A DNA stretch of 64,000 bases from Chloroflexota bacterium (GCA_020161265.1 JAIUOC010000001.1:434001-498000); one strand, 5' to 3'. Positions 53,453 through 62,954 are shown, counted from the first letter of the stretch. Notes: generated by a model not told the origin, from the sequence alone. Made by a program: numbers and translations.

Positions 53453-53489
53453 GTTATAATTAAGGGCAAAAATTGTGTAAACGCTTACA
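53453..53489 (-). promoter_or_regulatory. xylA promoter with overlapping operator 2
   Basis: On the minus strand TTTACA (53476-53481) and TATAAC (53453-53458) are separated by 17 nt. The operator TGTAAACGCTTACA (53476-53489) covers the -35 box. Its centre is 97 bp from operator 1, so a looped repression complex of a LacI-type tetramer or dimer pair is plausible. Confidence 0.75.
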
Positions 53490-53553
53490 AAGCATAATCT
53501 AGATCAAGCATCGTGGTTTGTCAAGCGAAGATAACCCGCTCTAGCTCCATCCA

Positions 53554-53581
53554 GCATGCTCATGGTGATCACTGAGCATGC
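53554..53581. repeat. 9-bp inverted repeat
   Basis: GCATGCTCA (53554-53562) pairs with TGAGCATGC (53573-53581), followed by CCCTTTT. It lies in the 490-nt gap between xylA and the next plus-strand gene, with no plus-strand gene directly upstream. It may be a terminator of unknown use. The rest of the gap (53582-53819) shows no gene. Confidence 0.45.
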
Positions 53582-53819
53582 CCTTTTCGCCGAAAGACTA
53601 TGCTACCAAATGTGGGGATTGACAGGTTTATTATACTAATTCGAGGGTGTGTAGGCAGACATCAATAGGGTATTTATGGAGATTAACCTCAATCCTCCTT
53701 ATAGCCCAACCACGCAGCAATCGTATAATCAACCATTTGCTGAGCTACAAACCTGAATAATTTTCGCTGTGTGGGTTGCCACGCAATGGGCTAGTATGAG
53801 CCAGATAGGAAGTTACGGA

Positions 53820-54800
53820 ATGGATCGAATGTACAAGGTTATGATGGTCGTTCTGTTAGTCTTTGGTGGCTCTCTCCCCTATCGTTCTCTTGAAACGCCT
53901 CAATCAGATATTACAACAACGGCGCAACCAAACTCCGACCGAAAAAAACCGGCTGATGCCAATGTATTACCACTTGTTACGTGGGATGCAATCGATGTGG
54001 CCGTTGTAGAGGGAGACGATGTATGGTTGGCCTTACGTACTGATAGACCTATCCAAACAACGAGCGGAATTAAAGTCGATATTCAGTTATATACCGCACA
54101 AAATCCAGTTAATCCTGCACAAATTAATGTTGATTTTGATAGTGAAATTATACTACCGCAGACGAATCAATCGCATGCATATGCAATCACGGGGTATATC
54201 ACAGGAACGGATGTTCTCTATATCAAATTACACACGATTCCCGACCTACTAGCGGAAAGAAATGAAGTGTTTTATGTTGATGTTATCGTTTCCAATGGAA
54301 CAATAGAACCACGCGGTAATCGCGCAACAGTAACTATTGTAACCAAAAAGCAGTTCTACTCCGCTTTTGCTCATTTACAAAGCTGCCAAGATGTTGGAGA
54401 ACCAGCCAACAATAACCCTGCAAGAAGCGGACATCTCGCACCATCGGGCGGAGTTTGCGCCAATGATTTTATTGGCGAAAGAGAGCGATCTTTAGATTAC
54501 TATCAGATCAGCCAATCACAAGGGGGGAGTCTTCAGCTACGACTCAAAAATACCACAAGCCAGTGGGGTGGTATCGGGCACCATGATCTTGATCTGTATC
54601 TCTATAAATTTAATCCGCGGACTGGTTTGTATGATGAGGTTGGTCGCTCAGTCAATCCTAATCAAGCTGATGATAGCATCACATTTTCGATTACTGCCAA
54701 CACGATAACGAATGATGGGCTATACCTTGTTGGCGTTTATTGGGCTATTTCAACAAGTACAAGCTCCCCTAGTTATGAATTAACTGCAATACTGCGCTAG
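53820..54800 (+). CDS. Secreted protein with Calx-beta-like and pre-peptidase C-terminal-like domains
   Basis: A 326-aa exported protein. It starts at ATG 53820 behind AGGAAG, giving a hydrophobic leader (KVMMVVLLVFGG); an upstream ATG is also in frame. Residues about 50-180 resemble a Calx-beta domain (VAVVEGDDVWLALRT, VNPAQINVDFDSEI, AERNEVFYVDVIVSNG). Residues about 190-325 resemble a pre-peptidase C-terminal (PPC) domain (DYYQISQSQGGSLQLRL, HHDLDLYLY, GLYLVGVYW). No catalytic motif. It is probably a surface or adhesion accessory protein. A small unknown gene follows after 36 nt. Confidence 0.75.
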   Translation: MDRMYKVMMVVLLVFGGSLPYRSLETPQSDITTTAQPNSDRKKPADANVLPLVTWDAIDVAVVEGDDVWLALRTDRPIQTTSGIKVDIQLYTAQNPVNPAQINVDFDSEIILPQTNQSHAYAITGYITGTDVLYIKLHTIPDLLAERNEVFYVDVIVSNGTIEPRGNRATVTIVTKKQFYSAFAHLQSCQDVGEPANNNPARSGHLAPSGGVCANDFIGERERSLDYYQISQSQGGSLQLRLKNTTSQWGGIGHHDLDLYLYKFNPRTGLYDEVGRSVNPNQADDSITFSITANTITNDGLYLVGVYWAISTSTSSPSYELTAILR

Positions 54801-54836
54801 TTTACCTCGGAACAAGCAGCACGAAGGATGATGTCT

Positions 54837-55232
54837 ATGCGACCGATTAAGGTTGATCGGGATTGGGTCTTTTATTGCTTGATGATTCGGACATGGACAC
54901 ATTCATTCCCGCAACTCAATCGCTCACTGTATCTTGATGATCGCGTGAATCAAGCGCTGTTTATTCGCCATTATCTTCAACCAGAATTTGATCCTGCCAC
55001 GAATCCGGCGGATGTCCGCGCCCAATATTGGATGAAAGAATCACTGCGCTACTGTCTCAATACCTATGATGCCCGTATGGATTATGACTTTCTTCAGGTC
55101 TGGGAACAACTGATTGAATTTAGCCGCTATCCCACCGATCGCTATGGCTTTCTGCTCCATGCATGGCAGCTGTTATTTCCTGACGAGCCGTGGGCGATGG
55201 ATGCACTCACCATGAGTTGGTATGTTGAGTAG
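54837..55232 (+). CDS. Small aromatic-rich protein, unknown
   Basis: A 131-aa protein rich in Trp, Tyr and Phe with helical segments (DRVNQALFIRHYLQP, VRAQYWMKESLRYCLN, DFLQVWEQLIEFSRY, GFLLHAWQLLFPDEPW). No family recognised. Three ATGs lie close together; 54837 has AAGG at normal distance, while 54828 overlaps that site. Codon use matches the neighbours. It may be co-transcribed with the secreted protein upstream. Confidence 0.65.
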   Translation: MRPIKVDRDWVFYCLMIRTWTHSFPQLNRSLYLDDRVNQALFIRHYLQPEFDPATNPADVRAQYWMKESLRYCLNTYDARMDYDFLQVWEQLIEFSRYPTDRYGFLLHAWQLLFPDEPWAMDALTMSWYVE

Positions 55233-55270
55233 CAGCTTGGGTGATCTTGATTCCATAGGGTAAGCCTGGC

Positions 55271-55639
55271 TTAAATCCAGCCCAAGCTGCGCACGATCGC
55301 TAGAATAATCCCTGCCCCAATCAACAGTTTCCAGCTATGGCCAATCAGCTGTGCATACCATGGCACATGATACCCAACCTGTGCCAGCCGTTCGACTAGT
55401 TGCTTCGTGGTCGGTTCGGTCAGGGTGCTGGCATCCGGAAATACTAGCGTTGGCACGCTCGCGTTGCCATGGTTGATCTGCTGCACAACCGCTGCGGCTG
55501 CGGGATCATCGTGAATATTGAGATAGACATAGGGTATGTTCGCTCGATTGAGCAGCCCGCGCACTGGCGGAACCGCAGGGCAACTCGCATGACCATAGAG
55601 GCGAATGGGTTCGACGCTGGCAGGCTCAGTTGGTTGCAT
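55271..55639 (-). CDS. Glutaredoxin-like protein with C-terminal membrane segment
   Basis: A 122-aa protein. The thioredoxin-fold part (about 10-90) opens IRLYGHASCPAVPPVRGLLN, with a single active-site Cys (CPAV in place of CPYC), and has the cis-Pro region SVPTLVFPDAS. The C-terminal hydrophobic stretch (HSWKLLIGAGIILAIVRSL) would anchor it to the membrane. It is thus a monothiol, membrane-tethered glutaredoxin-like protein. ATG 55639 follows GGAG; two further Met lie upstream. Confidence 0.78.
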   Translation of the reverse strand: MQPTEPASVEPIRLYGHASCPAVPPVRGLLNRANIPYVYLNIHDDPAAAAVVQQINHGNASVPTLVFPDASTLTEPTTKQLVERLAQVGYHVPWYAQLIGHSWKLLIGAGIILAIVRSLGWI

Positions 55640-55740
55640 AGAATTGGTCTCCATCAAGGACGATTGTTGATTAAATCGTGATCACATCATTTGTTTAGAA
55701 GAGCGTTTTTGGCTGAGCATTTTTGCAGAGCTGATCACTG

Positions 55741-56751
55741 CTAACGCCGTGCAAAGCCAGTTGACTCACGAATCACCAAATCGGGAGTTAGCTGAGGCAA
55801 TGGCCATGGCCGTTGATCGATTAAATTAAGCGTTGCTTTGGCGGCACTCATGCCCATTTCGAAGGTTGGTTGGCGAACAGTAGTTAATGGAGGAGTGGTA
55901 TAGGCTGAGCTTGGCAAATCATCAAAGCCAATCAGCGAAACATCCTCAGGTACACGAATTCCGCGCCGATAGAGCGCTAAGCGAGCACCATAGGCCATTT
56001 GGTCATTGGCTGCAAAGAGGGCAGTAAATGGGTTCGCCCGCATTAATAAGGTTTCGACGGCCAGCAAGCCCGATTGTTCTTGAAACGTTCCCTCAACAAT
56101 CAGGTCGGAATTAATTGGCAAGTTGGCATCGCGCAGGGCTTGTTCATAGCCTGCCTGGCGATCAAGCGTATCTTGATGGCTGCGAATCCCAGTAATATGG
56201 GCAATGCGTTGATGGCCCATTTCAATTAAATATTGGGTTGCGCGATAGGCTCCTTGGAAATTATCAACCAAAACACAATATTCTTCCAAACTTGGCACAC
56301 TTCGCCCAATAATGATCAAGGGAAATTCTTGGGCTGCGGCCAACATTTCAGCATCGGGCATTAAACCACCTAAAATAATTAATGCCTCAGGTTGGCGTGA
56401 GCGCAGAATGTTTAATGCGTTATATTCCTCAGCTTGTTGCCAGTTGCCATCGGCAAAAATCGGGTGATAGCGACTGCCACGAAATCCATATTCGATGCCG
56501 CGCAGTAACTCGCCATAAAACGGGCTACCAATATCTTGGGTCAGCACACCAATAATTGTGGATGTGCCACGGGCCAAGCCTTGGGCAATCAGATTTGGAC
56601 GATAATCCAATTGTTGAATCGCAATCGTTACAGCTTGGCGTTTGGCCTCGGCTACAGGCGTGGTGCTGTTCAAGACCCGCGAGACAGTACTGGGTGATAC
56701 CCCAGCTTTACGTGCAATATCATGGATGGTGATCCGTTTACTTCCAGTCAT
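55741..56751 (-). CDS. LacI-family transcriptional regulator
   Basis: A 336-aa regulator. The N-terminal DNA-binding domain has ITIHDIARKAGVSPSTVSRVLN, the canonical LacI helix-turn-helix and hinge approach. The periplasmic-binding-type ligand domain covers about 60-336 (GVLTQDIGSPFYGELLRGIE). It is a sugar-responsive repressor. It is divergent from the large multi-domain gene at 57205, whose upstream region holds TGAAA-type dyads, and it may also bind the xylA operators 2 kb away. The start at 56751 has no strong Shine-Dalgarno; the frame is open to 56778. Confidence 0.92.
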   Translation of the reverse strand: MTGSKRITIHDIARKAGVSPSTVSRVLNSTTPVAEAKRQAVTIAIQQLDYRPNLIAQGLARGTSTIIGVLTQDIGSPFYGELLRGIEYGFRGSRYHPIFADGNWQQAEEYNALNILRSRQPEALIILGGLMPDAEMLAAAQEFPLIIIGRSVPSLEEYCVLVDNFQGAYRATQYLIEMGHQRIAHITGIRSHQDTLDRQAGYEQALRDANLPINSDLIVEGTFQEQSGLLAVETLLMRANPFTALFAANDQMAYGARLALYRRGIRVPEDVSLIGFDDLPSSAYTTPPLTTVRQPTFEMGMSAAKATLNLIDQRPWPLPQLTPDLVIRESTGFARR

Positions 56752-56962
56752 AATGCTTAACCAAACTAGCGCTTCCAAGCTATCAATCGTTTCATAATGA
56801 GCATCAACAATACCATATTCCCGTTTGAATGCAAAGCATGGGCTTATTCCGCTTGTGGCACAAACGGATGGTTGGCTTTGGTTTAATCGCTAATTGACGC
56901 TTATATTGCGGTCGGCACGCTGCTGCTCGTGCCCCAAAATTTGCCCTATTATGACTATGATT

Positions 56963-57022
56963 TGAAAATTATTTTCATAAAATGTATATATTTTGAAATA
57001 AATTTTCATAATACTTTATAAA
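56963..57022 (+). promoter_or_regulatory. Tandem TGAAA-N5-TTTCA dyads and a promoter-like pair
   Basis: TGAAAATTATTTTCA (56963-56977) is a perfect 15-nt dyad. TGAAATAAATTTTCA (56994-57008) has the same plan and starts 31 nt later, three helical turns. TTGAAA (56993-56998) and TATAAA (57017-57022) with an 18-nt spacer overlap the second dyad. The region lies between the divergent LacI gene and the 1887-aa gene and could serve either. Confidence 0.65.
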
Positions 57023-57056
57023 ATGAATGGAATAGCCAAATTTATCGATCAAATCC

Positions 57057-57101
57057 TTGACTTTTTATTAAAATTATGCTAATTTTCTGAAAGCGATTTC
57101 A
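57057..57101 (+). promoter_or_regulatory. Promoter with LacI-type operator at the transcription start
   Basis: TTGACT (57057-57062) and TAATTT (57080-57085) have a 17-nt spacer. The LacI-type operator TGAAAGCGATTTCA (57088-57101) covers the expected transcription start. The gap of about 100 nt to the gene holds no structure that I noted. Repression of the 1887-aa gene by the divergent LacI protein is the simplest reading. Confidence 0.7.
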
Positions 57102-57204
57102 AAAACCTCACCTCTTTATCACCAACCATCATGATCCGTATTTAGCTGGCCCTTTTACCAACGACAAAACCAGATTCAGGATGTTCTGAATAAAAAGGAG
57201 ACCA

Positions 57205-60200
57205 ATGATGGACTCAGCAACGCTCTCTCGGCATCGTATATTTCGAACGATCACGCTGCTCATCCTCACAAGTTTTATCCTCGGTCTTTTTGCATTTACA
57301 ATTCAACCAACGGCTGCTCAAACTACTCCAACGGCTTCGGATAAGGCCTATGGTTGGTTGCAAGCGCAGCAATTGCCAAATGGTTTGGTCGATAGCTTCG
57401 AGCAAGGTGGAGCTGCCGACGATTTGTGTGTGGTGTACGACCAAGCGGTCGCAGCGATCGCCTTTGTAGTGAAAGCCGATTACGATCGCGCTCGGGCCGT
57501 TTTGACCGCTTTGCGTGGCTTGCAATCGGATGATGGCAGTTGGCACAACATTTATGCCTGTAGCAATCCCAACCAAGTCATGGAATGGCATCGCGATGTC
57601 GGGCCAGCGGTGTGGGTGGCCTTGGCGGTGGCGAGTTATGAAACCGCAACCGGCGATCTGGTAACCTATCGCGAGATGGCGTTGCAAGCAGTGAACTTTG
57701 GCTTTGGCTTTCAACAGGATGATGGTGGGGTGAATGGTGGCTTTGAGGCGACGCAACAAGGCTATCGGTTCCACAGTTGGGGATCGACCGAGCATGCAAT
57801 CGACCTGTATGCGGCAGCCCGCTATTTTTATGGCGATCAACCGCGCACCGGACAGGTGAAGCAATTTCTCGAAACAGTCGTGTGGGATGCAGTCGATGGT
57901 CGCTGGCTGGGTGGCCGCGCCGATCAGCGTGATCCATTGGATGTCAACACCTGGGGCGTGGCCGCACTGGGCGATGACTATGCGGTAGCCTTGGACTATG
58001 CATTGGGCACGCATCGGGTGACCTTGGGCGGGATCGATGCGGTAGATTTCAACAGCGACCGCAACGATATTTGGTTTGAGGGCACGGGCCAATTGATTGT
58101 AGCCTTGCAGTCCGTGGGCCGCACCAGCGACGCGCAGTATTTTCTGCAACAGATGACGAAAGGCCAAACGGCGAATGGTGGTATTCCCTATTCGTTGCAA
58201 GGCACGAACAACGGCTATTGGACGATGAGTACGGCGAATGCGGTGTCGAGTGCCGCCTGGTTGATTTTTGCTGATGCCGCGTTCAACCCGCTCGGTTTAG
58301 GCACAGCCACGATCACGAGTGTTGCGCCAACGCCTGATCCAGTGGTGGTGGAGCCGCCCGTCAGTGCCTCAGATAAGGCCTATGGCTGGTTGCGCTCACA
58401 GCAATTGCCAAATGGCTTAGTTGATAGCTTCGAGCAAGGTGGGGCTGCCGATGATTTGTGTGTGGTGTACGACCAAGCGGTGGCGGCGATCGCCTTTGTG
58501 GTCAAAGCCGATTACGATCGTGCTCGGGCCGTATTGACGGCCTTGCGTGGTTCGCAATGGGGCGATGGCAGTTGGCACAATATCTATGCTTGTAGTAATC
58601 CCAACCAAGTCATGGAATGGCATCGCGATGTCGGGCCAGCGGTATGGGTTGCCTTGGCGGTGGCAAGTTATGAAGCTGCAACTGGCGATCTGGTGACCTA
58701 TCGCGAGATGGCGTTGCGAGCAGTGAACTTTGGCTTTGGTTTTCAGCAGGATGATGGTGGGGTGAATGGGGGGTTTGAGGCGACCCAACAAGGCTATCGG
58801 TCCCACAGTTGGGGATCGACTGAGCATGCAATTGACCTGTATGCGGCAGCCCGCTATTTTTATGGCGATCAACCGCGCACTGGACAGGTAAAGCAATTTC
58901 TCGAAACAGTCGTGTGGGAAGCCGCCAAAGGCCGCTGGCTGGGTGGCCGCGCGGATCAGCGTGACCCATTGGATGTCAACACCTGGGGCGTGGCCGCACT
59001 GGGCGACGAGTATATCATGGCCTTGGAGTATGCCTTGGGCACGCATCGGGTGACCTTGGATGGTATCGATGCGGTGGATTTCAACAGTGATCGCAATGAT
59101 ATTTGGTTTGAGGGCACGGGCCAATTGATTGTAGCCTTGCAGGCGGTGGGCCGCACCAGCGATGCGCAGTATTTTCTGCACCAAATGGCAAAAGGTCAAA
59201 AGGCCAATGGTGGCATCCCCTATTCGTTGCAAGGCACGAACAACGGCTATTGGACGATGAGCACGGCGAATGCGGTGTCGAGTGCCGCTTGGTTGATTTT
59301 TGCCGATGCTGCCTTCAACCCGCTTGGCTTAGGCACAGCCACGATCACGAGTGTTGCGCCAACGCCTGATCCGGTGGTGGTGGAGCCGCCCGTAAGTGCC
59401 TCAGATAAGGCTTATAGTTGGTTGCGCTCACAGCAGTTGGCGAATGGCTTAGTTGATAGCTTCGAGCAAGGTGGAGCTGCCGACGATTTGTGTGTGGTGT
59501 ACGACCAAGCGGTCGCAGCGATCGCCTTTGTGGTGAAAGCCGATTATGATCGCGCTCGGGCCGTATTGACCGCCTTACGTGGTTCGCAATGGGGCGATGG
59601 CAGTTGGCACAATATCTATGCTTGTAGCAATCCCAACCAAGTCATGGAATGGCATCGCGATGTCGGGCCAGCGGTGTGGGTTGCCTTGGCGGTGGCGAGT
59701 TATGAAGCCGCAACCGGCGATCTGGTGACCTATCGCGAGATGGCGTTGCGAGCAGTGAACTTTGGCTTTGGCTTTCAGCAGGATGATGGTGGGGTGAATG
59801 GTGGGTTTGAGGCGACCCAACAAGGCTATCGGTTCCACAGCTGGGGATCGACTGAGCATGCAATCGACCTGTATGCGGCAGCCCGCTATTTTTATGGCGA
59901 TCAACCGCGCACCGGACAGGTAAAGCAGTTTCTTGAAACGGTGGTGTGGGAGGCTGCCAAAGGTCGCTGGCTGGGTGGCCGCGATGATCAGCGCGACCCG
60001 TTGGATGTGAACACCTGGGGCGTGGCCGCGCTGGGCGACGAGTATATCATGGCCTTGGAGTATGCATTGGGCACGCATCGGGTGACCTTGGGCGGGATCG
60101 ATGCGGTGGATTTCAACAGCGACCGCAATGATATCTGGTTTGAGGGCACGGGCCAATTGATTGTAGCCTTGCAGGCGGTGGGCCGCACCAGCGACGCGCA

Positions 60201-62868
60201 GTATTTTCTGCAACAGCTGGTGAAGGGGCAAAAGGCCAATGGGGGCATACCCTATTCGTTGCAAGGAACAAACAACGGCTATTGGACGATGAGCACGGCG
60301 AATGCGGTATCGAGTGCCGCCTGGTTGATTTTTGCCGATGCCGCCTTCAATCCACTTGGCTTGGTTGGTGATGATCAAGCACCCACTGCGCCTACTAATC
60401 TAACAGCTTCGTTAATCACAGCGACAACGGCACAGCTTGCATGGAACGCAGCGAATGACAATATTGGGGTTGAAGGCTATGCAGTGTATCTCAATAATAC
60501 TGCTACTCCCGCAACCGAATGTCGAGCCGTTCGTACAACTCAATGCACGTTGACCAGCCTGAATCCCCTAACTACCCACAGCATTAGGGTCAAAGCCTTT
60601 GATGCGGCAGGCAATGTTTCGCTTGCAAGTAATGCGATTAATATAACTACACCTGATATTGATCGGATTGCCCCGACGGCCCCGACCAATCTTAATGCTA
60701 CCAATGTAACTGCTGCGAGTATCCTGCTTAGTTGGACGGCTTCGAGTGATAATATCGGCGTAGTTGGCTACAATGCCTATCTTGGCACGAACCCAATTGC
60801 AGTTGCCAGCTGCAATGGCGTAATCACAACTGTATGTAACCTGACCGGACTTACACCCAATACTGAATATAGCATTACGGTCAAAGCCTTTGATGCTGTG
60901 GGCAATGCTTCGCTTGCTAGTGCTAGCATCCTTGTGACAACCTTAGCTGATACGCAAGCGCCAACGCCACCGTTAAATCTTCAGGTTCTCGCTAAAACCA
61001 CCACGACGGTTGATATAAGTTGGGCGGCTTCAAGCGATAATGTTGGTGTGGTTGGCTACAATGCCTATCTTGGCACGAACCCAATTGCGGTAGCCAGTTG
61101 CAATGCTATAACAACAACCATGTGTAGCCTGACTGGACTTACGCCTAATACCCAATACAGCATCACCCTGAAAGCATTTGATGCGGCAGGCAATGTTTCT
61201 GCTGCCAGCAATGCCTTGGTTGTTCGTACCAACCCATTACCAACATTTGGCAATCCTTGGTATCTGCTTGATGGCGCTACACAAACCATGCCGAGCCAAC
61301 TCAGCACAACCAGTGGCAATGCAGCCGCCAGCGATTCGATTCCGGCGGCGAGTGTAACTAACATCGATGGCCAGGCGACGCAAACCATCAGCTATGAGGT
61401 CGAAAATCTCACGGCTAGCTACGATAGCAGCAAAACCACCGAGTTTGAGCTGTTTATTGATGCAGGCACGGCGGTTGGCAATGGTACGCAAGCACGCATT
61501 GCCTACGATTTTACTAGCGATGGCACGTGGGATCGGATCGAAACCTACAACTATTTTGCAACTGATCCGGTGAATAGTTGGGAACGCTATAACCATACGC
61601 GTGGATTACGCTCGGTAACAGGCAGCTTTGCTAATTTGACCAATGGCAAGGTCAAACTTGAACTTTGGAATACAATCGGCAATAACCCATCGTTGATTCG
61701 CACGAGTGCCAGTAGCGCCGATGGTCAGCAATCAACTTTGGTTTTGCCATTCTTGACAACAAGTGTTGATAGCGAGGCTCCCACTGCGCCAACCAATCTT
61801 CTGCGCGGCGTGACGACTGCTAACTCAGCAGCCTTTACTTGGCAAGCCGCAAGCGATAATGTTGGGGTCGTCGGTTATTCCGCCTACCTCAATGGTAGTC
61901 AGGTTGCCGTGGCCAATTGTCAGATGGTCACAGGCCTCGGCTGTACTATCACTGGCTTGAGTGCCAATACTAGTTATAGCTTGGTGGTCACGGCCTTTGA
62001 TGCTGCTGGCAATCAATCAGAGGCTAGCACAAGCATCACGTTTACTACTGCCGAATTGGATTCGATTCAGCCAACAGCGCCAACAAATGTTGCAATTGCC
62101 AACATAGGCGCTACCACGGCTACGGTTAGCTGGAATGCAGCGACTGATAATCTGGGGGTTGTTGGTTATTCAGTCTATCTGAATGGGGCAGATCAAGCGG
62201 CCAGCGGGTGTAACCTTGTTGATGCGCTGAGTTGTAACCTCACTGGCTTGAATGCCGATACTAGCTATACATTGGTCGTCACAGCCTTTGATGCTGCTGG
62301 CAATCAATCAGAGCCTAGCGCAACTGTTACATTCACTACTCAGGCTAATTCATTTCGTGCGCAGTTGTATCTGCTTGATGGTGCTAGCCAAACCGCTGAC
62401 GGAATGTTGAGTGTGACTCCAGGCAATGCGGCAGATAGTGATTCGCTCGCGAGTGCCCAAAATGGAAACTGGGATGGGCTGCCAACCAATGCTATCACCT
62501 ATCAAATTAATGATCTGACGGCAACCTATGATCCTGCCAAAACCACTCAATTTAATCTCTACCTTGATGCAGGCATCGGCGTAGGCAACGCCAGCCAAGT
62601 GCGAATTTCCTACGATTTTACCGGCGATGGCACATGGGATCGGATCGAAACCTACAACTACTTCGCAACTGATCCGGTGACTGGCTGGGAACTATACAAT
62701 CATACGCGTGGGTTGCGCTCAGCAACTGGGAGTTTTGCCAATCTGACCAATGGTAAGCTGAAAGTCGAGCTGTGGAACGCAATTGGCAATGGTGCATCAC
62801 TTGTGCGGACGAGTGCTACTACGGCTGATGGTCAGCAATCGATGCTAACACTGCCATTTAGTGAATAA
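57205..62868 (+). CDS. Secreted multimodular protein: three (alpha/alpha) toroid modules, five FN3, two CBM56-like modules
   Basis: An 1887-aa secreted protein. Signal peptide with a hydrophobic core near 13-32 (ITLLILTSFILGLFAF). Three modules of 344 residues (45-388, 389-732, 733-1053) are nearly identical; each has helical pairs and conserved acidic, Trp and His motifs (AADDLCVVYDQAVAA, ECNP-like ACSNPNQVMEWHRD, GSTEHAIDLYAAARY, DRNDIWFEGTGQL), as in (alpha/alpha)6 glycoside hydrolases or lyases. FN3 domains span about 1055-1340 (three) and 1522-1710 (two). Two CBM56-like modules (about 1344-1520 and 1717-1887; DGTWDRIETYNYFATDPV) suggest beta-1,3-glucan binding. AAGGAG lies before two ATGs (57205, 57208). 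The catalytic activity is not identifiable by eye. Confidence 0.8.
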   Translation: MMDSATLSRHRIFRTITLLILTSFILGLFAFTIQPTAAQTTPTASDKAYGWLQAQQLPNGLVDSFEQGGAADDLCVVYDQAVAAIAFVVKADYDRARAVLTALRGLQSDDGSWHNIYACSNPNQVMEWHRDVGPAVWVALAVASYETATGDLVTYREMALQAVNFGFGFQQDDGGVNGGFEATQQGYRFHSWGSTEHAIDLYAAARYFYGDQPRTGQVKQFLETVVWDAVDGRWLGGRADQRDPLDVNTWGVAALGDDYAVALDYALGTHRVTLGGIDAVDFNSDRNDIWFEGTGQLIVALQSVGRTSDAQYFLQQMTKGQTANGGIPYSLQGTNNGYWTMSTANAVSSAAWLIFADAAFNPLGLGTATITSVAPTPDPVVVEPPVSASDKAYGWLRSQQLPNGLVDSFEQGGAADDLCVVYDQAVAAIAFVVKADYDRARAVLTALRGSQWGDGSWHNIYACSNPNQVMEWHRDVGPAVWVALAVASYEAATGDLVTYREMALRAVNFGFGFQQDDGGVNGGFEATQQGYRSHSWGSTEHAIDLYAAARYFYGDQPRTGQVKQFLETVVWEAAKGRWLGGRADQRDPLDVNTWGVAALGDEYIMALEYALGTHRVTLDGIDAVDFNSDRNDIWFEGTGQLIVALQAVGRTSDAQYFLHQMAKGQKANGGIPYSLQGTNNGYWTMSTANAVSSAAWLIFADAAFNPLGLGTATITSVAPTPDPVVVEPPVSASDKAYSWLRSQQLANGLVDSFEQGGAADDLCVVYDQAVAAIAFVVKADYDRARAVLTALRGSQWGDGSWHNIYACSNPNQVMEWHRDVGPAVWVALAVASYEAATGDLVTYREMALRAVNFGFGFQQDDGGVNGGFEATQQGYRFHSWGSTEHAIDLYAAARYFYGDQPRTGQVKQFLETVVWEAAKGRWLGGRDDQRDPLDVNTWGVAALGDEYIMALEYALGTHRVTLGGIDAVDFNSDRNDIWFEGTGQLIVALQAVGRTSDAQYFLQQLVKGQKANGGIPYSLQGTNNGYWTMSTANAVSSAAWLIFADAAFNPLGLVGDDQAPTAPTNLTASLITATTAQLAWNAANDNIGVEGYAVYLNNTATPATECRAVRTTQCTLTSLNPLTTHSIRVKAFDAAGNVSLASNAINITTPDIDRIAPTAPTNLNATNVTAASILLSWTASSDNIGVVGYNAYLGTNPIAVASCNGVITTVCNLTGLTPNTEYSITVKAFDAVGNASLASASILVTTLADTQAPTPPLNLQVLAKTTTTVDISWAASSDNVGVVGYNAYLGTNPIAVASCNAITTTMCSLTGLTPNTQYSITLKAFDAAGNVSAASNALVVRTNPLPTFGNPWYLLDGATQTMPSQLSTTSGNAAASDSIPAASVTNIDGQATQTISYEVENLTASYDSSKTTEFELFIDAGTAVGNGTQARIAYDFTSDGTWDRIETYNYFATDPVNSWERYNHTRGLRSVTGSFANLTNGKVKLELWNTIGNNPSLIRTSASSADGQQSTLVLPFLTTSVDSEAPTAPTNLLRGVTTANSAAFTWQAASDNVGVVGYSAYLNGSQVAVANCQMVTGLGCTITGLSANTSYSLVVTAFDAAGNQSEASTSITFTTAELDSIQPTAPTNVAIANIGATTATVSWNAATDNLGVVGYSVYLNGADQAASGCNLVDALSCNLTGLNADTSYTLVVTAFDAAGNQSEPSATVTFTTQANSFRAQLYLLDGASQTADGMLSVTPGNAADSDSLASAQNGNWDGLPTNAITYQINDLTATYDPAKTTQFNLYLDAGIGVGNASQVRISYDFTGDGTWDRIETYNYFATDPVTGWELYNHTRGLRSATGSFANLTNGKLKVELWNAIGNGASLVRTSATTADGQQSMLTLPFSE
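57337..60363 (+). repeat. Three tandem copies of a 1032-bp coding repeat
   Basis: Copies start at 57337, 58369 and 59401, exactly 1032 bp apart; the third ends at 60363. Long stretches are identical at DNA level including third codon positions (for example the block around GAATGGCATCGCGATGTCGG). This implies recent duplication or ongoing gene conversion. The stretches that differ most are near the module ends (the third copy lacks the linker). Short-read assembly through it would be difficult. Confidence 0.9.
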
Positions 62869-62921
62869 CGCTCATAGCTGAGTATGCTCTAGAAGCCTTT
62901 AAATCTGGCGGATTGTTTTTT

Positions 62922-62954
62922 ACGGGGTAGGTGGAAAATTCTCACCTACTCCGT
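62922..62954 (+). terminator. Hairpin after the 1887-aa gene
   Basis: ACGGGGTAGGTG (62922-62933) pairs with CACCTACTCCGT (62943-62954) with one G-T pair and a 9-nt loop, 53 nt after the stop. TTACTTT follows, a weak U-tract. Confidence 0.5.

Noticed and set aside
55232-55290. 10-bp inverted repeat GCAGCTTGGG/CCCAAGCTGC as a terminator
   Set aside because: Loop of 39 nt and one arm within the glutaredoxin coding end; too loose to call.
57214-60378. Three long minus-strand frames repeated in register
   Set aside because: They mirror the three 1032-bp coding repeats of the plus-strand gene; the plus strand has the signal peptide, ribosome site and domain logic.
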